A stretch of DNA of 64,000 bases from Evernia prunastri. Its lineage: Eukaryota; Ascomycota; Lecanoromycetes; Lecanorales; Parmeliaceae. Each line of letters opens with the position of its first letter. The first letter of the stretch is position 1. Shown piece by piece: positions 24,994 to 33,909 of this stretch. Under the pieces are notes generated by a model. The model saw only the letters and a program-made list of their open reading frames with translations, made no database searches and had not been told where the DNA came from. The position numbers were made by a program, and so were the translations under genes. Where the stretch lies: NCBI GenBank assembly GCA_003184365.1, contig NKYR01000083.1, forward strand, positions 1 to 64,000, read 5' to 3'.

Positions 24994-25680
24994 GATTGAT
25001 TGATTGTTTTATACGCCTATGCTAGCTACTTGATGTAAGCTAATGAGGGTAACATTAACGCTGAACCAGCTTTACGGCTGGGCGTTGAAGAAACCTGAGG
25101 GCGAACCTCTGGACAAAAACTTCAACTAAACAGTACGCTCTCCCTTCTGCTGTGCTCCTTAGGAGCCCTATTACACCACCGCACATCTCTCTACTTCTTT
25201 GCGCCGACTCTTCTATTCTCTGACTTTTGTATCTCTGATCGCCCCCGCCTCTAGAGGCGGGTACGATCGCTTCTTCGTGCGCCCTTTTTGGGCTTAATGG
25301 TCTCCTCTACCCCGAGGGGTAGTCTTGACCGTTGGAGTTGTTCGCTGGCCAACTCGAAGCTGTTTAACCANTCGAAACGTATCCGTCTCATTCCTCGATA
25401 AAGGTGATACCGGATCTTGAACCTCGGCCGCCTACCGAGCAATAGACTCTGAGAAGTAGTGACCCTCAGAGTCGTCAGGGCAACTCCGTCTAGTGGGCTG
25501 GAATGGAAAAGAGTTGGAATTGGGATACTGTTCTTTGGGACCCCCGGGCTTAGAGGGGTCCCACCCCATACGGAATCTACAATACATAGAAAACACCAAG
25601 GGTTTCGGGTCAAAAAGCAGGATATGGTTCTTCACGAAAGGGGTCCGGCGACCGTAGGGTAGCCTCTTTCAATGGTCTCA
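24994..25680 (-). mobile_element. LINE-like 3' fragment at the isochore boundary
   Basis: On the minus strand an open stretch ends FELASEQLQRSRLPLGVEE...RRSDRTRL, similar to the C-terminus of the LINE at 5.6 kb (FSLAQEQLARSKLPLG...). The 3' flanks also match: GATTGATTG tail next to TATACGCC, and a shared GAAGAAACC...GGACAAAAACTTCAAC block at 25087-25128 and 5484-5512. So it is a related but different family member. One ambiguous base (N, 25372 or nearest) lies inside the frame. Upstream coding part is missing. Confidence 0.6.
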
Positions 25681-25757
25681 GTCAATTAGATTCGATAGAT
25701 AGATTGCACATCTCGCATAGTTGGCCCACTAAGGGTCTAACTTCAGGGTAGTATGAA

Positions 25758-25782
25758 TAAATCAATCAATCAATCAATCAAG
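25758..25782 (+). repeat. Short (AATC)n microsatellite
   Basis: About five tandem AATC units (aaatcaatcaatcaatcaatcaa). The same tail type ends the LINE-like fragments here, so it may be the 3' tail of a plus-oriented truncated copy. Confidence 0.6.
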
Positions 25783-28700
25783 CATGATATCTCCGGGTTC
25801 ACGTAAAAGATTTGTTTAAGAACATTGTGACCATAAGAGAATTCGACCCTGCCTCTTTCTAAACGCCGAGAGCAGAGTCCCTCGACAGAACTGGTAAAAA
25901 AGCGAAAAACCGACAAGAGTGGCGGGCACGGCGGCATGAGCAGCTTTGATATGTGGCGTTACCCATTCCAAAACCCTGGTTACCAGTTACAGAAGACAAT
26001 AGAATATTTTATTTGAGAGATTGTCAATCGAATTCGAAGAAACTCCTTAGTAGAGTATACCGATTAACGACGTTCTCGACGATAGCGTGACTCTTCATTA
26101 CCTGTGACGCCTTCCAAGAAAGATACCAAGTTCATGACGCTCAGCGATAATCAACAATCACGGAGTGCGAAAATTACGGGAGGTCCGTGAATACGGAACG
26201 TCGGCGCCAAATCGAGAAATAATTACCACGAACCTTTTAGAAAGAATTCTCCAAATCAACATATACTGTTCTCATAGTATAGCATGAAGTGCAGCTTTTC
26301 AACAAGACGTCGACACAGGGTGCATGAGACTTGGTTCTGAAAAAGTGCTTGAGATTGAACGAGAAGGCGAGACCGAGACTACAGTTAAGCTCCAAGGATG
26401 ACAGACCGATCGAACGCTAGTCAGGTGTATAGATGGAGACCTCCGTCGCACGGAATTTGAGACCGATGAGAGCGTTCCTTTTCTGTGATCTACTCGAAGA
26501 ATTCTCTACAAGTTTCATTGTATATAAATTGCATTGTTTCGTTATACTTCAAGCTTCATAGAATATAGATGCGTCACCATTTCGACTTAGGCCCACGCAG
26601 GATCCATTTTGTGAATCATTGAGTTGATGGATTTTCGAGAACCACGCAAGAGTATTTTGCTATATTCTCCAAAGGACATCGGTCCGCACGAATGACAGAG
26701 TCGAACAGACTTATCACGAGCCAGTCTTAATATTACATTGCAGACGATTAGCCGCCTCGGAAGGCTCAGACTTGAGATTGGTACATTGATTTAACCACTT
26801 AGACAATGTTGCGAAAGATGGGTACGTGCTCAGCCGAGAGAGTGATGCGGATTTTCTTATTGCAATGAGAACCTTATTATGAAAACGATAATATACGCTG
26901 TATCATGAAAGGTTTTTTCACATTTGTCTTTTGACGTACCTATCAGGGGGACTCCCAAAGGTTTAGGTAACGCATACCCCAACCATGCTAATTGATACTC
27001 CGGCCACTCCGATTTTCCGGGCTCAAAGGTAGTCAGAGGCTTCCAGCTCCTAATGAAAAATCCTAATCTGAGCTCTAGCAAGAAAATATGGGCCACGATT
27101 CCTGTGGTGCTAAAGTTGGAGATGGCGGCTGTTTTCATTACACGAATGGCATAAGCAACGCCGAGGACACCTATTTCCACTGTGGTTTCGCTCCACAGGA
27201 GGGAGTGCAAGCGCTTCTGACAAACAACATGATGCCCAGGCCTGCTGATGCCGTCCCCTGCCAGCATACTTGTCAAACCAAACCAAGGTTTGCTTCGCAG
27301 CTAAGCAAATCTGCCAACTCCCCGCCGCGGCGAAGGAACACGGATCTTTCCTAACGATGACCGATTCTCGTCCTCAACACCTGACGAGCTTCAATGGACT
27401 CCTGAGCCACGGAAGACGCGCGTCTGCAGGACACTGGACTGGATACATTGGAGGACGTGCTTCACACCACAAGTGAGCAAAAAAATGGAACAAACTTAGA
27501 AGACAGGCATCGCTAGGAAACATCGAGCAGTAACGCCACGTCTGCACCATGGGAGTCTGAGTTGAAGTCACCGTCCCTTGGTTGAGAGTGGGGTCTTAAC
27601 GGAATCTTGGATGATTGTCTTCGCACCGTCTATCATTGCGTCTACAGCCATGCACTTGGGGACCTGTTTCCTAGCGGTTCCGGAGGGAATCGATCCACTC
27701 AGCTTGAGGCCAAGGGGGCTGACTACCATATCAATTCACCCGGGAGCCAGGAGATATTTTTCAGTGAAAGATTGAGGTGTCGAGAACCACCTAGCAAGGC
27801 TGAGTTTAGTTCTGAACAGAAGGTCTCCCACAGAATTTACGCCTAGGTAAAAGGATGTGTCTGGGGATAGTTCTTCCAAGCAGAGCAAATCTTTCTTTAT
27901 GCTAGGCGCGGCCATGATTGAGCAAAGGTCGAAATTTTGCTTCAACCGAATTTCGTGACTGAGGTAATGTTGAAAAATTTGTTTATCATGCCAAATGGGC
28001 GTGTATTTTCAGAACATCTGATCGGCTAGGAAAGGCACAGAGTGCGATTGTAGCGTGCACAAGCATAAAACTAACTGCACTGCCGGGAAGGCGCAGGCTT
28101 ACTGGCGCATCAAGCAAGCGGCCAGTACGAAATATTTCCGAATTTAATTTAGACCGGCAATACACAAGCAATAATACGTACATAGTGACTGCAAAGCCAA
28201 TGGCCAAGTAGCTTCATAGGAGTAACATCACCAGGGCAAGAATCAGAAGTCCTGCTGCCATTGCAGATTGACACATCAAGCTATTGATTAAATTGAGACA
28301 CTGCTTACAAGGCAGCTAGGCATGTTGCTCCTCCTTGCGGATCGGCAAAATTTAGTTTGATGTTCGAAGTCCAAGCCGGATTTTTGAGCCCGATGTAGGT
28401 AAGCCCTTCAGGACATGCTAGGACCTGGGGTTTTCGAATTTTTTTGATTTGGCACGGTGACTCATAGACTGGATCGAGTATGTGTTGTATTTCAATTGAT
28501 CAACATGCAGAAGCTGGATAATTGCGATATGTAATTAGAATCAGAGAGCTTCTGACCTGACCGGGCCTCAACAAGTCTGTCCGCTGCGTGCCTTGACCGC
28601 CCTGTAATCATTGGCGAGGAACGAGCCAAGTACGTTGCGAGATTAGTTCTCCTCCAGCCTTCGTTCCGAGCTTGCCCAGTGCTCACTCATGATATATCTT

Positions 28701-30049
28701 CGTGCCTAACGTCGTTCTTTTTCTCTCCCTCATCTCCTATTTGCTTTTCCAAAATACCCTGTCGCGTCACCGATAAAACCATTGATTCGCAGATCCTTTC
28801 TGAAAGACTCATTAGACCAGAAAGGATCGAAGTGGTCCATTAGACGCAGTCCCGTTTCAGGAGGCCTCTATGAAGCTCGCCAAAGACAACAGTTTTGGTC
28901 GTCCGAGCGATCCGGAGCCCATGGACAAATTCTCCAAGCTTGTCAACGATATAACGACTGGCACTTAGGTCAGACGGTTGTACCCAAGTCTCAATCACTG
29001 CGAGAAGAGCATTATGCATCCAAGAAAGTGTGTAATGCACCTCATTTTCTGTAACAGTGTTGCGTCTAGGGTCAAGGACGGAGACGGTTATGCATGTCTG
29101 AAACATGCTTTCAACAAGCTTTTTTCCCTCCCAGCACGACAGGGTGGCATGAATGTCCTTGTGACAGAGCAAAATCTGGTCTCACAGAGACACCAGCAAG
29201 ACGCTGTATATCTAGAGACCGGGGTACTAGGCAGACGGAGCCACGTTTAGTGCATTAGATAATATTGAGAATTTCTAGGAGGCTGAAATGAAGCATAAGT
29301 AGACATTACTATTGAGCAACATAGTACCCTACCGCAAGCCTGTTGCTGAGATATATCGGGAAACTTCTGTTCGAATCCGAGAAGAGCAATCGAGAAGCGG
29401 AAAGCATGCTGAAGGCAAAGAACAAGATATGGGAGAAGGAGGGGGAGTCGTGGACTCGAGGTGGTGCAAGAAGATGCCGACGGAAAGGAGAGGAGAGGGA
29501 GATGCAGACGGAAAGGGAATAGAGAAAGAGGAGGAAGGAAAAGAAGGAGAACAATGAGATAAAGAGATAGACAACAACCGGCAAAGGCAAAGAAGAGGTC
29601 AGTCAATAGCTGGCGAGAAGAGAAAAAGGAAGAGGAGCACTGCTGTACGTTAGAATTGAGGTATATTCCCAGATAATCAACATGAGCATCCACTAATCGT
29701 CCGAAATATGAACGAATTAAGCTGTGGATGCTTCAATCACCAAATCGACTTCGCGCACTCAATTCGCCCATTATCGAGGTAGCCTCGCCCTCGCTTTATG
29801 ATCAAGGCTTGTGCTGTTGAAATAGCGCTGCGTGACATTGGTGAGTACTAGAGATTATACTCTGATAAGGATATCAAGTTACTAGATATTTTGAGTAGTA
29901 AAAGTTCGATAATGTCTCAATGTATGTGAACAGCCTGTTATTTCTACTCGTACAAAGGACTTGCTTCTAGACTTGTCCTAGTGATTGTTGGAATAAAACT
30001 CAAAATATGATAATAAAGAAAATTAGGAGCAATTTTAGTATCAACATTA
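25783..30049. other. Gene-poor stretch of normal composition
   Basis: Unlike the left 25 kb this DNA is not RIP-type, but apart from the weak exon candidate at 26857-27267 no reading frame shows family features or codon-level coherence over more than about 100 codons. A purine-rich run (29350-29640) creates artificial Ser/Leu/Phe-rich frames on the opposite strand. It may hold old degraded genes or long regulatory/subtelomere-like DNA. Confidence 0.4.
26857..27267 (-). CDS. Possible exon of a small membrane protein (unrecognised)
   Basis: An open frame with an ATG at 27267. The most protein-like part runs from about 27216 down to 26940 and contains two hydrophobic segments (VEIGVLGVAYAIRV and TGIVAHIFLLELRLGFF) followed by WPEYQLAWLGYALPKPLGVP. 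It ends exactly at a strong donor (G|GTACGT at 26939) and is preceded by a pyrimidine-rich TTGTTTGTCAG acceptor at 27217, suggesting an internal exon rather than one open frame. No flanking exons could be assigned, so this may be a gene fragment or pseudogene. Family unknown. Confidence 0.3.
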   Translation of the reverse strand: MLAGDGISRPGHHVVCQKRLHSLLWSETTVEIGVLGVAYAIRVMKTAAISNFSTTGIVAHIFLLELRLGFFIRSWKPLTTFEPGKSEWPEYQLAWLGYALPKPLGVPLIGTSKDKCEKTFHDTAYIIVFIIRFSLQ

Positions 30050-30196
30050 GGGGCTGTGGTTTAGTGGTATAACGGATCTTTAGCATCGATATTAATCACC
30101 GCATAGATCAGGTAAATTACATCCTCCAGATTGTATCTTTATCAACAATTAATCATTCTGTTCTCGAAGGTCCGGGGTTCGATTCCCCGCAGCTCC
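30050..30196 (+). tRNA. tRNA-like gene with a large internal interruption (possibly Ala-AGC)
   Basis: The ends form a perfect seven-pair acceptor stem (GGGGCTG with CAGCTCC, one G-U) followed by discriminator A. The D region carries an A box (TGGTTTAGTGG) and the T arm is canonical (CGGGG-TTCGATT-CCCCG, B box GGTTCGATTCC); a run of six T follows at about 30208. The total of 147 bases is about 75 too long. GATCT-TTAGCA (30075-30085) can pair with AGATC at about 30104 after an 18-base intron, giving anticodon AGC, but then some 60 further bases separate it from the T arm, with AGGT at both ends of the surplus. A single long intron after position 37 would leave no anticodon stem. May be a disrupted gene. 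Confidence 0.55.
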
Positions 30197-30684
30197 AAAT
30201 TGTCTACTTTTTTCAGGTATTGACTTTTTTCCACCTAGTAGTGTCGAGATATGATTTTTTAACTCTCGAGAACTAAAACCGGAAGATGCATCAGATTATA
30301 TTTGCACCTCTTCAGTACACGATGATTTTATACTTTATGCATGGAAGTTCTGCTTGTTCGATTTGCAGAGTGACATACATGAATTATATTCTTGAGAGGG
30401 GTGGAGATTGGGGTACGTTTTTGTGCCTCGGCGCGATGTAGCGAGATTGGAGATTGGTTCTATGCACTTCTAGTGGTCCACGGGAAGAAGACGGCGAGAT
30501 TTCAATGGCATAGACGGCACAACACCTTGCTTGTGCGTAGAATCCATTTGATTGGCATTCGTACATAATCTTGACTTGATTCCCTGACATCTTGGACGCC
30601 GTCAATGCTCCATACCCGCTAATGCATGTAATCACGAATGCTCATAGGTGTCTAAGGACCTGCTCTTTGATCCAATGCCGACTG
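30197..30684. other. Intergenic, between tRNA-like gene and NVJ2-like gene
   Basis: Starts with the Pol III T-run terminator of the tRNA-like gene and contains the 3' flank of the minus-strand NVJ2-like gene. No coding frame with family features. Confidence 0.5.
30208..30213 (+). terminator. Pol III T-run terminator
   Basis: Six consecutive T about a dozen bases after the tRNA-like 3' end. Confidence 0.55.
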
Positions 30685-33438
30685 CTAACTAGAGCGAGCG
30701 CTCTCATCCTCCCCATGCAACTTCTGAGTGAAAGTCGTGCTCTGTCTTCGTTCTGGGCTATGAATTCCCGCTTCGGCCGCAATGCCATTTGGTAAGCTAG
30801 CTGCAAGCTCCTTCTCGTCATGTGCTGGCTCAGCCCCAGGGGTGCTGATGAATTCATCCCGCTTGTCATCGTTCGGACTCGAGGGTTCGGATTCGGGTGG
30901 GGCTTCCACGACTAGGAGCTCTCCATCGCTCTCATGGGCAAGGTGTGCCAACTCTTGCCTTTTGCGAGCCGAAAGTGGTAGCGTAGGGACCGGACGTGAC
31001 TTTGCCTCCTCCGGACGTCTTTGAGGCAGGTCCGGCTTTGGGACAGGCTTTCTTTTAGGCGTCGTGGCCGGCGTCGTCTTTGTGCGAGGCCTCTCAGGGA
31101 ACGGCAAGGGCTGGCCGGGTGGAGGTAGAGGACGTCCACGCCCGATCGGATGCTCGGGAGTCCCAGCGCGAGCTGGATCAGGAGCCTGCTGGTCCTTCTG
31201 ATCACTGTTTCTACTAAGTACTCCCCAACCCCATTTTTTGGCGGCTGCAGTCGCGGCGCCAAGAGCTACTATTGATTGTCTCTTCTCCGACGAGGCTGGG
31301 GTGCGAGTATCTGCTTGCAATGTTCTAGGCTGTGGCATATCATTTCCAAAGGTAGACTTCGTGGACCGTGAGCTTGTACTTGTTGGAGTTGGAGGCAAAG
31401 AGATTTGGCTTGGGCTAGTTGAATACACGTATTGTGGAGGATTCTGCTCAGGTGTGCCATTGGAGTCAGAAAATGGAGAGGATCTACTACCGTTTTGCTG
31501 ACTGTTCTCCCACAACGTGGAGGGGCCTGAAGCTGCTCCGAAGGGAGTGTCTGTAGGGGATATAGGTCGTGAGCGGTTCGAGATCGCCATCATTGCACTA
31601 GTGGCATCTTGTTGCTGTTTGACGTTCTTTACCGGTTGAATAGAATCAAAATTGGCATTGTCCATGCTTAGGAGTGGATTGGCAGCGGATGCAAACGAGC
31701 GCGATCTAAGCGCTTTTGGTGGCTCTGGGCCTTTCTGAACGCTAGTGGCAGTGGCAATGCTATCCTTAGCAGTTCCATCAATGGTTCTTTTAGAATTTGC
31801 TGCTGCTTTTGAAACAGCACTTGAGGGGAAAGGATCAAGTGAAACCGGAATGCTCAAGGTCCTTTCGTCTTTCGCACTGGACGAGGCATGAGGACCTGGA
31901 GGCGCTTCGGCTTCGAGCTCGGCGTCGTCTTCCGGTGCTTCGTCTGGGATTTTCGTGTGTTCAGTCGGCATTCCATCAGTCGTCCCTTGGTCCGCCCAAA
32001 TGCCCCCTCGAAACCGTTGTTCTCTAGTGTCTGTAAATGGACTGTCATCCCAGTGGGGCATGACGATAGTCTCGGCCATCACTTCCCTAATTCTGCTTTC
32101 GATGGCTCGTAAGATGATGCCATATGTGATCTGTCTCGAGCTTACAATAGGCTCGATGGTCATCTCCATATCAGGCATTGTCTCAAAGGAGATCCAGACG
32201 CGATTACTGGGAGGTGGTTTGAACTTCACCAAGGCATGACCGTTCCATTTTTTGACAACCACGGCCAGCACTAAGTTTACCTCTCGGGCTTTGAATCGCG
32301 CACCGAGGTCAATGCGAGCTGTAGCTGCAATCTCGAGACGGAAATTGCCGCTGTATCTGAAATCTGCTTCAGCACAGCAGTCGCCGTTGATTGTGAGGTC
32401 ATTGAGTCGCGGATTGGTGATCTGAGGGGCACTCTCTCCCATCTCAACTTTTCGAAGTACGAGACCGGAGAGGAAGGCAGGCTTCTTCACCCGTGCAATC
32501 TTTTTAGTGATCTTCTTGCGTATGTATTCCTCGATGACTTGGGTCTTGTAAAGGGCAAGGAAGAGTCTACCCGCAAGTCCATTGATCCATCTTGTCTGCA
32601 ATTGCTCTTCCGACGAATGCAGGCTCTGCACAAGTCGGATAATATGCTTGGTCTCGTACTGCTGTGGCCTTGGCGGGTTATCAGGCGCATTTGGTTCGAC
32701 CTCCTGGTTCTGTAACAGCGCAAAGTAAAAGTCTTCTTTGTCTGAGCAGTTCTCGGAGAACAGGTAGAACGGCTTGGACGCAGAAGCGGGGTCTTCAAAC
32801 CGGGCTTTCCTCGTCAACCGTATAGCGTTTCTCTTGATCCACAGTTCTCCTTCGGGAATTTCTTCTCCTCCGCCGTAGATGCTGACATCGTGAAGTTCCA
32901 GTGATATGACATGTTTCACCTCCATCTGTTCCGAGTCTTCATAGAGCATCAAATGTCCGTGTCGTAGAACAACAAAGAAGACGTTCCTTGCTCTCTTGAC
33001 AGCCTTACCGTTACCTTTCCCAGGATCTAAACTCGGGCCTTGCTTCCGGTCGAATAGACTTCTATACATGCTCTGGTACACGCTGGGGCTTTCTGTAGCG
33101 ATGACCGCTCCAGCCGGGGTCGTCCTTTCCGGTGGTTTTCCATTGATACCCCCAGGCACGTATTCACGGCATACGGCGAAGTAGCCAGCTGCAACATCGG
33201 GCTCATGTGCGCGTTTAAACTTCTCCGCGATATCTGCGATGCTTGCGGGGGATTTGAGATCTCGTCCGTCAACTTTGCTATCGCAAAGGGTGTCCGAAGC
33301 GGTGTCAGAGGAGATTGAGGACAGGTGGCGTACAGGGAGGGTGAGGTAAGCATGCAAAAGAACAATGGCGAGAAGGATAGGAAGCAAGGTAAGACCACCG
33401 AGTAGATAAATTAATATGAAAGCAATGGAGATGCCCAT
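30685..33438 (-). CDS. NVJ2: NVJ2/TEX2-like SMP-domain lipid-transfer protein (917 aa)
   Basis: An ER-anchored lipid-transfer protein expected at membrane contact sites. The N-terminus is a transmembrane hairpin-like anchor (MGISIAF...YLLGGLTLLP, residues 1-30), followed by a PH-like region (about 155-245) and an SMP domain (about 258-470; WINGLAGRLFLALYKT, then GNFRLEIAATARIDL and WISFETMPDMEMTIEP). The last 400 residues are low-complexity and Pro/Ser-rich. The start was set at ATG 33438 because homologues begin right at this anchor; the frame is open upstream to 33564, but only through non-ATG codons. No introns. REV3 lies upstream on the same strand (471 bp gap). Family call is firm, the orthologue name a little less so. 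Confidence 0.85.
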   Translation of the reverse strand: MGISIAFILIYLLGGLTLLPILLAIVLLHAYLTLPVRHLSSISSDTASDTLCDSKVDGRDLKSPASIADIAEKFKRAHEPDVAAGYFAVCREYVPGGINGKPPERTTPAGAVIATESPSVYQSMYRSLFDRKQGPSLDPGKGNGKAVKRARNVFFVVLRHGHLMLYEDSEQMEVKHVISLELHDVSIYGGGEEIPEGELWIKRNAIRLTRKARFEDPASASKPFYLFSENCSDKEDFYFALLQNQEVEPNAPDNPPRPQQYETKHIIRLVQSLHSSEEQLQTRWINGLAGRLFLALYKTQVIEEYIRKKITKKIARVKKPAFLSGLVLRKVEMGESAPQITNPRLNDLTINGDCCAEADFRYSGNFRLEIAATARIDLGARFKAREVNLVLAVVVKKWNGHALVKFKPPPSNRVWISFETMPDMEMTIEPIVSSRQITYGIILRAIESRIREVMAETIVMPHWDDSPFTDTREQRFRGGIWADQGTTDGMPTEHTKIPDEAPEDDAELEAEAPPGPHASSSAKDERTLSIPVSLDPFPSSAVSKAAANSKRTIDGTAKDSIATATSVQKGPEPPKALRSRSFASAANPLLSMDNANFDSIQPVKNVKQQQDATSAMMAISNRSRPISPTDTPFGAASGPSTLWENSQQNGSRSSPFSDSNGTPEQNPPQYVYSTSPSQISLPPTPTSTSSRSTKSTFGNDMPQPRTLQADTRTPASSEKRQSIVALGAATAAAKKWGWGVLSRNSDQKDQQAPDPARAGTPEHPIGRGRPLPPPGQPLPFPERPRTKTTPATTPKRKPVPKPDLPQRRPEEAKSRPVPTLPLSARKRQELAHLAHESDGELLVVEAPPESEPSSPNDDKRDEFISTPGAEPAHDEKELAASLPNGIAAEAGIHSPERRQSTTFTQKLHGEDESARSS

Positions 33439-33909
33439 CACGACGAGGGCAGCGCTTGGATGTACGAAGAATGCATACTCATTGTGCTTTTGGATGGTGA
33501 ATTGCAAGGTGTCAGGTTTGATCTTGACGCGACTCTTTCCTCTCACGCTCAGTGTGGAGGACAAGCTTTGTGAGCTCTACAGACATTGCTCGAGTGAAAG
33601 GTCACAATGCTTTCAAAGTTCGTGGATTTAAGTCTAGCTTAGTGATGAAGCTTCTATTAATTTGTCGCGGTTTCCAAAGATTTGATTTCTATATTTAAAG
33701 CTCAAAACGAAGATGACGCACGGCTTGATGTAACGTTCATAGTCGTACCTGTACGAATTACAAGTAATTTTACATGATGTAGGTAAGGTACGTAAGGTAA
33801 AATACCTTACTTACTACTCCTTAGACCGTACGGCTAATGTTGCCATTGTTCTCGTTGGGGTATAATGCGCGCTCGACCAATGTGATCCCTTAGGTAGATC
33901 CAATACGGG
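33439..33909. promoter_or_regulatory. REV3 3' flank and NVJ2-like upstream region with TAAGGTA repeats
   Basis: A 471-bp gap between two minus-strand genes. At 33778-33811 it has a cluster of TAGGTAAGGTA-type motifs in both orientations (taaggtaaaataccttactta), a small palindrome. The same word family occurs upstream of other genes in the window. Function is not known. Confidence 0.35.

Noticed and set aside
1..25000. Starship-type captain (tyrosine recombinase), secondary-metabolite genes or effector genes in the AT block
   Set aside because: Looked for, none seen; all surviving motifs belong to LTR or LINE retroelements or MITEs.
29247..29693. 148-codon minus-strand frame and its overlapping frames
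   Set aside because: Ser/Leu/Phe/Pro-rich low complexity produced by a purine-rich opposite strand; several frames are open together, no domain or splice context.
33439..33564. N-terminal extension of the NVJ2-like frame
   Set aside because: No ATG in the extension; homologues start at the membrane anchor, so ATG 33438 was preferred. An upstream exon ending at the TGTAG acceptor (33576) cannot be excluded.
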